64,000 bases of DNA from Haliscomenobacter hydrossis DSM 1100 (GTDB lineage Bacteria > Bacteroidota > Bacteroidia > Chitinophagales > Saprospiraceae), in contig NC_015510.1 in the NCBI RefSeq assembly GCF_000212735.1, positions 8,307,687-8,371,686 on the forward strand, read 5' to 3'. Below are positions 15,763 to 23,963 of the stretch, piece by piece; within the stretch, counting starts at the first letter, position 1, and every line of letters begins with the position of its first letter. The translations under genes were made by a program, and so were the position numbers. The notes under the pieces were generated by a model, which saw only the letters and a list, made by a program, of their open reading frames with translations, ran no database searches and was not told where the DNA came from.

Positions 15763-17937
15763 TCATGGGAAACTCGGATTTATTTTGAACTCCTTAGGTG
15801 GTTCCAGACCAAGCAAGTGTTTGACAAAATAATCCCAGCGACGTCGCATCATGTAAGTCCCATCTGCCCCATAACCATGTCGGGCATTGGGGAAAACCAC
15901 CAAATCAAAATCTTTATTGGCTTTGACCAGGGCATCAACTACCAGATAGGTGTTGTAGGGAGGCACATTGTCATCCATTCCACCATGCGCCAACAGCAAT
16001 TTACCCTTCAGGTTGGCGGCAAAATTCTGATTGGCCTGCGCTTCATAATTTGATTTCCCTTGGGCATCATTGACCATCAGGCCGATGTAACGCTCGCCCC
16101 AGTCGTCTTCATAATTGCGGTTGTCGTGGTTCCCTGATTCAGAAATACCCACTTTATAAAAATCGGGATAGCGAAACATGGCTGCAGCCGTAGCGTATCC
16201 ACCTCCCGAATGCCCCCACATGCCCACTTTCTCCAGGTCAATAAAGGGATGTTTTACCGCCAATTGTTTTAAGCCAGCAATTTGGTCTTCCAGGGTATTG
16301 TCGGCCATATTGCCATAACAGGCATCGTGAAATGATTTGGAACGGCCGGGGTTGCAGGTACCATCAATCACGACTACGATAAAGCCCAATTCCGCTACCG
16401 CCTGGTGATCACTGCGCGCCGCTGAAAACGAACGGCTGCCTACACCGCCACCTTGAGGCCCGGGGTAGATGTAATTCACTACCGGATATTTTTTGGTTTT
16501 ATCCAGGTTGCTGGGACTGAACATCAGGCCATACAAATCCCATTTGCCGTCCCGCGATTTTACCGTAATGGGCTCGGGTGCTTTCCAACCACTTTCGGTT
16601 AATTTAGTGATATCGGCTTTCTCCAGGGTGGCAAGCAAATCCCCTTTCATATTTCTTAAAACGCTGACAGGCGGCACATTCGGTTTTGAATAATTGTCCA
16701 CAAAATACTTACCATCTGGCGAGAGGGAAATGCTGTGGTGGCCATCTTCGGGCGTCAACAATTTCAGGTTTTGGCCACTGAAATCCACCCGGTAAAAATG
16801 ACTGAAGTAGGGGTCACGGCCTTGCTCTCTGCCGTTGGCCAGAAAATACAAGATCCGGTTTTTTTCATCGGTCTTCAACAAACGGGTAACCACAAAATCA
16901 CCCTTGGTCATTTGGGTTTTGAGTTTTCCGGTGTTGGCATCGTATAGGTACAGATGGCCCCAGTCGTCGCGTTCGGAATACCAGATGATTTCGTTTGATG
17001 CGGCCAGGAAATGCCAGTTGATGCTGCCTTGTCCACTTTCATATTGGGTGGCTACCTTTTCTTCCAATACCTCTCTAACCACGCCAGTTGCCGCATCGGC
17101 AATGCGCAGCTTGGCTTCCTTGTGGTCGCGGGAGCTGGACACAAACGCCAGTTTGCTGCCATCGGCACTCCATTCATTGTCGTCAAAAGAACCGGAGCAG
17201 GAGATGTCATCACAAAGGGTTCCTCTGCGCGCATCGGCGGGAATTTGCAGCCGAATGACCTTGCGGTTGTCTACTTCAATGATTACGCGTTGAATTTTGA
17301 TGATGTCTTTGTCCACCGGAAGAGGGTATTTCCAGGCTTCCAGTTTGGGTGCGCCCACTTTGGTTGACACCAAATACATGTCGCTGACGTGCCGTTGATC
17401 CTGCTGGAACGTAGCGATTTTTTTTGAGTCGGGTGACCACAATAGGATGGCCCGGTCGCTGTGTTTCCATCCGGCGTTGTCGGTGGCGTAGCCAAAATCC
17501 TTGATGCCGTCGGTGGTAAGTTGGGTTTCCTGTTTGGTGGCGACATCACGGACCCACAAATTCCAGTCTTTGATAAAAGCTGCTTTTTTGCCATCGGGAG
17601 AAAGGACCTCGGGAGAGAAATTTCTCCGGCCAGTAGGAGCGGGTCTATCGTTTTCCGCTCCTGGCAATAAAGACTTTAGATCGGCTGCGGTTTTACGACT
17701 GCCATCGACCGGGTTGATCAAAACGAATTGATCGCCGCTGGCGGTATTGACTGAATACCAGAACTTCCCATCGGCAAGCCACACCGGGTTGACATTGCTG
17801 TTGTACACCAATCTGTTGGTGTTGAAACCTAAATTTTTAACCGCTTGTTCGTAGGCGGCTTCTGGCAGTTGCTGCGCGAAAGCAGATAGAGCAACAATAC
17901 TCAGTATAGCTGTGGCAAGTAGATTTTTTTTCATCAT
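15763..17937 (-). CDS. Dipeptidyl-peptidase IV-like S9 family serine peptidase
   Basis: The 724-aa secreted protein starts with a signal peptide (MMKKNLLATAILSIVALSAFAQ, cut after A-F-A). An eight-bladed beta-propeller N-terminal domain runs to about 450. The alpha/beta-hydrolase domain carries the nucleophile in GMWGHSGGGYA near 590, Asp in HGGMDDNVPP near 665 and His in ARHGYG near 700. This is the DPP-IV/S9B arrangement, cutting dipeptides, often X-Pro, from peptides in the periplasm. Length is normal. It has its own -7 box and stands alone between convergent and tandem neighbours. Confidence 0.92.
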   Translation of the reverse strand: MMKKNLLATAILSIVALSAFAQQLPEAAYEQAVKNLGFNTNRLVYNSNVNPVWLADGKFWYSVNTASGDQFVLINPVDGSRKTAADLKSLLPGAENDRPAPTGRRNFSPEVLSPDGKKAAFIKDWNLWVRDVATKQETQLTTDGIKDFGYATDNAGWKHSDRAILLWSPDSKKIATFQQDQRHVSDMYLVSTKVGAPKLEAWKYPLPVDKDIIKIQRVIIEVDNRKVIRLQIPADARRGTLCDDISCSGSFDDNEWSADGSKLAFVSSSRDHKEAKLRIADAATGVVREVLEEKVATQYESGQGSINWHFLAASNEIIWYSERDDWGHLYLYDANTGKLKTQMTKGDFVVTRLLKTDEKNRILYFLANGREQGRDPYFSHFYRVDFSGQNLKLLTPEDGHHSISLSPDGKYFVDNYSKPNVPPVSVLRNMKGDLLATLEKADITKLTESGWKAPEPITVKSRDGKWDLYGLMFSPSNLDKTKKYPVVNYIYPGPQGGGVGSRSFSAARSDHQAVAELGFIVVVIDGTCNPGRSKSFHDACYGNMADNTLEDQIAGLKQLAVKHPFIDLEKVGMWGHSGGGYATAAAMFRYPDFYKVGISESGNHDNRNYEDDWGERYIGLMVNDAQGKSNYEAQANQNFAANLKGKLLLAHGGMDDNVPPYNTYLVVDALVKANKDFDLVVFPNARHGYGADGTYMMRRRWDYFVKHLLGLEPPKEFKINPSFP

Positions 17938-17985
17938 AAATGTAGTTTGAGGTTGATGGTTAGTGGCCGAAATGGATAACTATTT

Positions 17986-17993
17986 CAAATGTA
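17986..17993 (-). promoter_or_regulatory. -7 promoter box of the DPP-IV gene
   Basis: Minus-strand TACATTTG fits TAnnTTTG and lies 48 nt before the ATG at 17937. Confidence 0.55.
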
Positions 17994-18018
17994 GGAAAAA
18001 TATCCAATTCCAGATTTT

Positions 18019-19026
18019 TCAACAACTCAACCACACCAAACTAATCTCCTCTGGAGCTTTAACCCGTTCAGCAATGCGCAAATAACGTTCAGGTAATTTT
18101 GACAAATAGACTTGAGCTTTTGCAGCAGCACCAGTTAAACCCGTGACGTTTTCGATTTTCCAAAACTCCACCAAATGTTCAATGATTTTGGCATAATCCC
18201 AGGTGGTATAAATGCCAATTTTTTGGGTGATGGCTGAAAAACGTGCAAACATGTTGCGGTCATTGCCTTTATCGATCAGCAAGGCGGGCATCGCAATTTG
18301 TTTGCGCATCATTTTTTCAAAAGCCAGCATGGCACCATTGGGGTCAATGTCAAAAATCTCCCGCATAAAAGTTTTATAGGCTCTTTCATGCCTTCCTTCG
18401 TCACCGGCAATGGTGGTGCAGATGCGCGAGAGCACGTTGTCTCCCGCTTTACTGGCTAATTTGCCGGTATTGTTGTGCGAAATTTTGGTTGCCCGCTCCT
18501 GAAAGGAGGTATAAATCATCGCCTGATAAGGATCGTTGTCCGTATTGGCATCAAATCCATTGCTGATCAAGGTCTGAATGGTCACTTCCACCTGACGCAT
18601 ATCGGCTCGCCCCGACAAATAGAGGTATTTGTTGAGCAAGTCTCCGTGACGGTTTTCTTCCGAGGTCCACTGACGAGACCAGGTTACCCAGGCATTCTCG
18701 CTGGTGACGCTATGCTCCCTATTGATGCCGTCCAGGAGGTTGAAATAGGTTTGATAACTCGGCAAGGCCTCTTCTGTAATCATATTGCCAATGAGGGAAA
18801 CAATGACTTCATCGGGGATTCCTGCGGCGCGTTCACGCAATTGATGAACTTGATCCAAGGCGTCTTCTTTGCTCATATCTGGCAGAAAATCAGTGGGCTG
18901 CCAGCAAGTGTTTACATCAACAAGCAAGGTTTCGATGGCTGTTCGGACAAACGGTTCGATCTGAGTGATGACTTCTAAATTCTTCGACACCTCATTGCTG
19001 AGGGACGGTATTTGTGGTGTTGCCAT
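18019..19026 (-). CDS. Acyl-ACP desaturase
   Basis: The 335-aa ferritin-like protein carries the di-iron signature of soluble acyl-ACP desaturases: a first glutamate in NMITEEALPSY, then SEENRHGD near 125 and GDEGRHERA near 212 (the two E-x-x-H motifs). It introduces a double bond into ACP-bound fatty acids using O2 and reduced ferredoxin, which points to aerobic membrane-lipid synthesis. FTRYSQRWTxEE-like context (WSRQWTSEEN) is also typical. Its stop lies 81 bp upstream of the DPP-IV start, on the same strand. Confidence 0.93.
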   Translation of the reverse strand: MATPQIPSLSNEVSKNLEVITQIEPFVRTAIETLLVDVNTCWQPTDFLPDMSKEDALDQVHQLRERAAGIPDEVIVSLIGNMITEEALPSYQTYFNLLDGINREHSVTSENAWVTWSRQWTSEENRHGDLLNKYLYLSGRADMRQVEVTIQTLISNGFDANTDNDPYQAMIYTSFQERATKISHNNTGKLASKAGDNVLSRICTTIAGDEGRHERAYKTFMREIFDIDPNGAMLAFEKMMRKQIAMPALLIDKGNDRNMFARFSAITQKIGIYTTWDYAKIIEHLVEFWKIENVTGLTGAAAKAQVYLSKLPERYLRIAERVKAPEEISLVWLSC

Positions 19027-19174
19027 ATGGTAAAAAAGTCTTTTGTTTTGTGAACAGCACTGTTTGAAATTACTAAATTTCGTAAAGTACTACTTTTTTG
19101 TTACATGCGCATCTATTTTTTGATGCTTTGACAAATACTGGCAAAAGCTCGGGGTCAATTTTCTCCATTTTAAT

Positions 19175-19182
19175 TATCTTTG
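19175..19182 (+). promoter_or_regulatory. -7 promoter box of the gluconate dehydrogenase subunit 3-like gene
   Basis: TATCTTTG fits TAnnTTTG and lies 15 nt before the ATG at 19198, supporting that start over an upstream ATT/ATA codon. Confidence 0.6.
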
Positions 19183-19197
19183 ATCAAAACCGCCACA

Positions 19198-19746
19198 ATG
19201 CTCCGCAGAAACGCCCTCAAAAAAGCCATTTTACTGGCCGGAACGATCTCGATAGCGCCAGACTTGTTGGCCAAAGCCCTGGCTGACCCAGCCCCGATAT
19301 TGGATCAATTTCCTCCTATACAATTGGATTTATTGACAGAAATGGTAGATACAATTATTCCTACTACCGATTCACCAGGTGCCAAAACGGCGGGGGTGCA
19401 GGATTTTATCGTCTTGGCGGTGGAGGCTTGTTTTTCGGCACAGCAGCGCAATCAATTCTGGGCAGCACTGAACGAAGCAGAGCAGGCATGCCAAAAGCAA
19501 ATGGGTAAGGGTTTTGTGGAATGTAATGATGCGCAACGCATTCATTTTCTGCATAGCTTGGAGGACGCGCCTGCACCAGTGAGTGAGCCGCAGTTTTTCC
19601 AGGTGTTAAAAGAATTGACCTTACACGGATATTTTACCTCGGAGATTGGTGCGACCAAGGCGCTCAATTACGACCCAATTCCCGGTGTGTGGATTCCTGA
19701 TTTGCCGATCGATGGAAATACGAAAGCTTGGACGCCTATGTTTTGA
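19198..19746 (+). CDS. Gluconate 2-dehydrogenase subunit 3-like protein
   Basis: The 182-aa protein has a short twin-arginine-like signal (MLRRNALKKAILLAGTISIA) followed by the small-subunit pattern QLDLLTEMVDTIIPTTDSPGAKTAGVQDFI. A mid-region of helices and the closing segment YFTSEIGATKALNYDPIPG follow. Such subunits accompany GMC-type flavoprotein dehydrogenases and carry them through the Tat system to the periplasm. The partner GMC oxidoreductase is the next gene but lies on the opposite strand, with only 17 bp between the stop codons. No cytochrome subunit is seen. Confidence 0.85.
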   Translation: MLRRNALKKAILLAGTISIAPDLLAKALADPAPILDQFPPIQLDLLTEMVDTIIPTTDSPGAKTAGVQDFIVLAVEACFSAQQRNQFWAALNEAEQACQKQMGKGFVECNDAQRIHFLHSLEDAPAPVSEPQFFQVLKELTLHGYFTSEIGATKALNYDPIPGVWIPDLPIDGNTKAWTPMF

Positions 19747-19763
19747 TTGTATGGATTATCAAC

Positions 19764-21458
19764 TCACAAGTTCCGTTTTTTCAACTCTTTCACCGCATAA
19801 TCACAAGCCCGTGCTGTGATCGCCATAAAGGTTAGGCTCGGATTTGGGCTGCCCTGCGAAGGCAAACTTGCACCATCGGTCACAAATACGTTTTTGACGG
19901 CATGCATTTGATTCCAGCCATTAAGGATGCTTGTTTTGGGGTCTTTGCCCATCCGTGCCGTACCCACTTCGTGGATGCCGATGCCCGGTTTACCCGTATT
20001 GCGAACAATATTGATGTTTTTGAACCCGCCAGCTTCCAGCATTTCCTGACTCACGATGGCAATGTCCTTGTCCATGTTGTCTTCATTGGCGCCAAAGGCA
20101 CAATCGATGTCCAACGTGGGCATGCCCCAGGCATCGAGAATTTTATGGTTGATTTGGACCCGGTTGTGGAATTGCGGCAACATTTCCGCCTGAGATTGAA
20201 AGCCGATGTTCCAGGGGCCAGGTTTGGTGATGGTGTCTTTGAAACCCGCGCCGAATCCCTTCATACCAAGACCTTGTTCCCAGCCAGATCGTGCACAACT
20301 GCCCCCGAATGCAAAACCACGCACATAATCTTTTTGGCGATCATTGCCCACGTTGCGGAAGCGGGGAATCCAAAATCCGTTGGGTCTGCGGCCTTTGTAA
20401 TAACGATCTGAAAAGCCATCGTGGGTTCCGTACGCTTCAATCCGGTAATTGTGGTCCATCAAATAGTGACCCAATACGCCAGAATCATTGCCGAGTCCAT
20501 TCGGGAAACGATTGCTGGTGGAATTCATCAGGATCAAGGTAGAATTCAGGGTTGCGGCGTTGACAAAAATGATCTTGGCGTAATACTCCACCATCTCTTT
20601 GGTATGCGCATCAATGACGCGCACCCCGGCAGCTTTGCCTTTTTTTTCATCGTAAATGATGCTGTGGGCTATGCTATCGGGGCGCAAGGTCATATTGCCG
20701 GTAGCTGCTGCTGCGGGCAGTGAAGCAGACTGGCTGCTGAACGCCGCCGAAAATGGACAACCCCGGTGGCAGAGGTTGCGGTATTGACAAGGTCCGCGGT
20801 CGTTGTGGCGCACGGAGAGGTTAGCACTGCGTCCGTTGACCACATAGCGGCCTGGGTATTTTTTTTCAACCCCGGCTTTAAAACTTTTTTCGATCGGCAT
20901 GAGTTCCATAGCGGGCAAAAACTCCCCATCAGGAAGCATTTCCAGTCCATCGCGGTTGCCGTTGATGCCCACAAAACGTTCAATGTGTGCATACCAGGGG
21001 GCGAGATCACTGTAGCGAAAGGGCCAGTCACAGCCGTATCCATCTTTGGCGTTTTCTTCAAATTCCAGGGGTGCCAAACGGTAACTTTGCCGCGCCCACA
21101 TCAGACTTTTGCCACCCACATGATAGCCACGTATCCAGGAAAAAGGTTTGATTTGTTGGTAGGGGTTTTCGTCATCGCGTACAAATAAATGGCGGGTGCC
21201 ATCATTAAACGCGTAACATTTTGACTGGATGGGATGCTCCTTGTTCTGATCTGACCAGGTTTTTTTGTTGCGATGGGGCAGGTCCCACAAAGGGGTATTT
21301 GCCGTATGGTAATCGGCAATATGGTCGAGTTTGGGCCCACGTTCCAGAACCAGGGTACGGAGCCCTCGTTCACACAATTCTTTTGCTGCTATTCCACCCG
21401 ACATGCCCGATCCAATCACGATGGCATCAAACTTACGTTTTTGCTTGGTTGCTTCCAT
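19764..21458 (-). CDS. GMC-family flavoprotein oxidoreductase
   Basis: The 564-aa protein starts with an FAD-binding Rossmann motif (FDAIVIGSGMSGGIAAKELCERG) and has GGKSLMWARQSYR near 115. The C-terminal GMC pattern is IGIHEVGTARMG near 480, with a likely catalytic His, and VTDGASLPSQGSPNPSLT. It lacks its own signal peptide, which fits export together with the Tat-bearing subunit 3-like neighbour. The substrate is probably a sugar or polyol, by analogy with gluconate or glucoside 3-dehydrogenases; this cannot be fixed from sequence. A decamer-repeat hairpin lies just upstream of its start. Confidence 0.9.
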   Translation of the reverse strand: MEATKQKRKFDAIVIGSGMSGGIAAKELCERGLRTLVLERGPKLDHIADYHTANTPLWDLPHRNKKTWSDQNKEHPIQSKCYAFNDGTRHLFVRDDENPYQQIKPFSWIRGYHVGGKSLMWARQSYRLAPLEFEENAKDGYGCDWPFRYSDLAPWYAHIERFVGINGNRDGLEMLPDGEFLPAMELMPIEKSFKAGVEKKYPGRYVVNGRSANLSVRHNDRGPCQYRNLCHRGCPFSAAFSSQSASLPAAAATGNMTLRPDSIAHSIIYDEKKGKAAGVRVIDAHTKEMVEYYAKIIFVNAATLNSTLILMNSTSNRFPNGLGNDSGVLGHYLMDHNYRIEAYGTHDGFSDRYYKGRRPNGFWIPRFRNVGNDRQKDYVRGFAFGGSCARSGWEQGLGMKGFGAGFKDTITKPGPWNIGFQSQAEMLPQFHNRVQINHKILDAWGMPTLDIDCAFGANEDNMDKDIAIVSQEMLEAGGFKNINIVRNTGKPGIGIHEVGTARMGKDPKTSILNGWNQMHAVKNVFVTDGASLPSQGSPNPSLTFMAITARACDYAVKELKKRNL

Positions 21459-21470
21459 TTTTTTTGAAAG

Positions 21471-21563
21471 GTTGATAGGGGTTGATAAAAGTTGATAAAA
21501 GTTGATGAAGGTTGATGAAGGTTGATGGAAAGTCTATCAACCTTCATCAACTCTTATCAACCC
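21471..21563. repeat. Repeat-armed hairpin 3 (GTTGATRAAR decamers)
   Basis: Six tandem 10-bp copies of GTTGATRAAR-like sequence run from 21471 to 21530. They pair with inverted copies (TATCAACCTTCATCAAC...) at 21535-21563. The element abuts the stop of the gene at 21564 and fills the gap to the GMC gene. Confidence 0.9.
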
Positions 21564-22016
21564 TTATTTAAAAACTTCCTGCATGCATTTCCACAACGCG
21601 CCCGACAACTTTTTACCCCCAGCCTGGCGTTCTTCATAAATGGCCCTTAAGTCATCCACGAACAAGTAGGTAACTCCCTGGTGTTTGTGGGGATAATACA
21701 GCGGGATTTCGAAATGAAAACCCAGTTGGGGTAGGGGTACGCCAAAACAAATTACCTTATTTAGTGCATTTTGTGCCGCTAGGGAGGCCACGTTTACGGG
21801 CTCAGCTGCGTTAATGCTTAAATAGGCTGTATCCTGCTCCAGATTGTAGTGCACGGCGCTGAGAATTTTTTTTAAAAAATCCAATAGCTCCATTTGTTGT
21901 TCATGCGCAATGAACAGCAGCAAAAGCCCTTTGGCATGGGATCCATGCAAGGCTTCGCGGTGTTGAGTGCTTTCACCCGGCACGAATACTTTGTAGTCGA
22001 AAAATGAAGTATTCAA
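21564..22016 (-). CDS. Conserved hypothetical protein
   Basis: I do not recognise this 150-aa protein with certainty. Visible features are an LLLFIAHEQQMELLDFLKKIL start, NKVICFGVPLPQLG in the centre, and GVTYLFVDDLRAIYEERQAGGKKLSGALWKCM at the end. The order, with a G.P..LG turn and a final residue pattern K..LW..., is loosely like the psi (HolD)-type clamp-loader subunit, but that is only an impression. No signal peptide or membrane segment is present. It is divergent from ilvE and ends in a repeat-armed hairpin. Confidence 0.65.
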   Translation of the reverse strand: MNTSFFDYKVFVPGESTQHREALHGSHAKGLLLLFIAHEQQMELLDFLKKILSAVHYNLEQDTAYLSINAAEPVNVASLAAQNALNKVICFGVPLPQLGFHFEIPLYYPHKHQGVTYLFVDDLRAIYEERQAGGKKLSGALWKCMQEVFK

Positions 22017-22136
22017 AATTTAATTTTTTACTTTGCTTGAATAGCCAAACAATACCAAATAAAAATTGGTATTTTCTGCGAAAGTTGGAATCTCTGCATA
22101 AAATTATGTAATTTCGTTGAAAATTTGTTGATCACT

Positions 22137-23222
22137 ATGAAAAACAAAATCCAGATCACGAGGACCCAAAATTCCAGACTGTCAACGCTGGACTTTAATA
22201 ACCTTCCATTCGGTCGGGTATTCACCGACCACATGTTTGTGGCGGATTATGAAGGGGGAGAGTGGGTGAACCCACGCATTGAGCCATTTGCACCATTTGA
22301 AATGCATCCCGCATCAATGGTCTTGCATTATGGTCAGTCAATTTTTGAAGGTATGAAGGCCACCAAAAACCAGGAAGGCCAGCCCATGCTACTGCGTCCG
22401 GAGATGCACCTACACCGCATCAATGCTTCGGCTGAGCGCATGTGTATGCCCGCATTTCCTGAAGACCTGTTTCTGGATGCGCTACACGCTCTTGTAGGCC
22501 TGGAAGCTGACTGGATTCCTTCAGGGGAAGAAAGTGCGCTGTACTTGCGCCCATTCATGTTCTCTACCGATGAATTCATTGGGGTGAGACCTTCGGACAC
22601 CTACAAATTCATCATTTTTACCTGTCCGGTTGGACCATACTACTCCAAACCTGTCCGTTTGATAGCAGAAACGCAGTACATCCGCGCGGGTAAAGGGGGT
22701 ACTGGTGAAGCCAAGGCAGCTGGCAATTATGCAGCATCACTACTGCCTGCTCAAAATGCGCTGAAGCAAGGTTTTGACCAGGTGATGTGGCTGGAAGGCC
22801 CTGAATTCAAAAACGTTCAGGAGTCGGGTACGATGAATATCTTTTTTGTCATTGACAATGTCGTGGTTACTCCCTATACGGATGGTACCATATTGAAGGG
22901 TATTACCCGCGATAGCTTCCTACACATTTTGCGGGACAAAGGTATTCCCGTAGAGGAAAGAATCATCACCATCGATGAGGTGGTTGCCGCATATGCAGCG
23001 GGCAAATTGCAGGAATGTTTTGGTGCAGGAACTGCGGCAGTGGTTTCACACGTATCCGAAATCAGCTACAATGGCCACCTGATGACCTTGCCTGCAATCG
23101 AGTCGCGTAAAATTGGCAACATGTTGAAATCGGAAATTGCAGGCTTGCGCACTGGCCGCATTGCGGATACACGCGGCTGGATGATTCCGGTGGAGATTGA
23201 GGTTGATGCGCTGATGAGTTGA
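22137..23222 (+). CDS. ilvE: Branched-chain amino acid aminotransferase
   Basis: The 361-aa class IV PLP enzyme carries FEGMKATKNQEG near 75 and GTGEAKAAGNYAASLLPAQNA near 195-215, with the PLP lysine in this region. ECFGAGTAAVVSHVSEI near 300 is also typical. It performs the last step of Leu, Ile and Val synthesis. The ATG at 22137 is chosen over TTG 22125 because MKNKIQ is the natural beginning. It faces ilvN across a 23-bp inverted repeat, so the ilv genes form a convergent cluster. Confidence 0.95.
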   Translation: MKNKIQITRTQNSRLSTLDFNNLPFGRVFTDHMFVADYEGGEWVNPRIEPFAPFEMHPASMVLHYGQSIFEGMKATKNQEGQPMLLRPEMHLHRINASAERMCMPAFPEDLFLDALHALVGLEADWIPSGEESALYLRPFMFSTDEFIGVRPSDTYKFIIFTCPVGPYYSKPVRLIAETQYIRAGKGGTGEAKAAGNYAASLLPAQNALKQGFDQVMWLEGPEFKNVQESGTMNIFFVIDNVVVTPYTDGTILKGITRDSFLHILRDKGIPVEERIITIDEVVAAYAAGKLQECFGAGTAAVVSHVSEISYNGHLMTLPAIESRKIGNMLKSEIAGLRTGRIADTRGWMIPVEIEVDALMS

Positions 23223-23316
23223 AAAGTTGAAAGTTGAAGAGTTGAAAAGAGAAGGCTCTGCTCTAAAAAGTACAGGGTTCTTTTCAACTCTTCAACTTTC
23301 AACTCTTCAACTTTCC
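23217..23316. repeat. Repeat-armed hairpin 4 (GTTGAA units) between ilvE and ilvN
   Basis: Arms 23226-23248 and 23281-23303 are perfectly complementary over 23 nt, and looser pairing extends further. Each arm is a GTTGAA(A/G)A tandem. The element touches both convergent stop codons, so it can serve transcripts from either side. Confidence 0.9.
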
Positions 23317-23849
23317 TGCTCTGCTTCTTCCAGTTCCAGCTGGCTCAAATACTTACTCAAGCGCTCCATTGGCCTGGGAATGGCAATCCGTCCTGAACGG
23401 ACAAACTCGTAGATGCCAATCTCTTTCAGGTCTTCCAACAAGGCTTCCGTTTCTTCCGCGTGGCCGGTTTTTTCCACAATGATGTATTCCTCCTCGATCT
23501 CCAGCACCCGTGCGTTGTGCCGGCGAATGAGTTTTTCTACCCGATTGCCTTGCATGAACTTTTGGGTAGGGATTTTATACAAGGCAATTTCCTGGTAAAC
23601 GATCTCGCTGTTCTCGTCGAAATAAGCCTTCAGTACATCCACTTGCTTTTCCAGTTGTGCACAGAGTTTGCGCACCATATCCTCCGTCGTATTGACTACA
23701 ATGGTGAAACGATGAATACCCGGAATTGAAGATTTTGACGTAGTTAAACTTTCTACATTGATGTAGCGTCGCGTAAAAATTGATACAACCCGGGAAAGCA
23801 TCCCGGTTTGGTGCTCCGTGAAGACGGTGAGCGTATATTCTTTGTTCAT
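23307..23849 (-). CDS. ilvN: Acetolactate synthase small (regulatory) subunit
   Basis: The 180-aa protein starts with an ACT domain (YTLTVFTEHQTGMLSRVVSIFTRRYINVESL), the valine-binding feedback site. A second ACT-like C-terminal half follows, with KTGHAEETEALLEDLKEIGIYEFVRSGRIAI. It forms a complex with IlvB and confers end-product inhibition. It lies 114 bp after ilvB on the same strand, with a hairpin in between. The last codons reach into the hairpin that separates it from ilvE. Confidence 0.94.
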   Translation of the reverse strand: MNKEYTLTVFTEHQTGMLSRVVSIFTRRYINVESLTTSKSSIPGIHRFTIVVNTTEDMVRKLCAQLEKQVDVLKAYFDENSEIVYQEIALYKIPTQKFMQGNRVEKLIRRHNARVLEIEEEYIIVEKTGHAEETEALLEDLKEIGIYEFVRSGRIAIPRPMERLSKYLSQLELEEAEQES

Positions 23850-23857
23850 AAATTTGG

Positions 23858-23960
23858 GTTCGGGGGTTCAGGGGTTCGTAGGTTCGAGGGTTCCAACCCA
23901 GGCACCTCGACTTCGCTCGGTGACCGGGTTGGAACCCCCGAACCTACGAACCCCCGAACC
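23858..23960. repeat. Repeat-armed hairpin 5 (GGTTCG units) between ilvB and ilvN
   Basis: The left arm (23858-23899) holds four GGTTCG-type units and the right arm (23925-23960) three inverted ones. The left arm therefore has one extra unit. It ends 3 nt from the ilvB stop. The apical part is a 24-mer (23902-23925) nearly identical to the loop of hairpin 6. Confidence 0.9.
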
Positions 23961-23963
23961 TAT

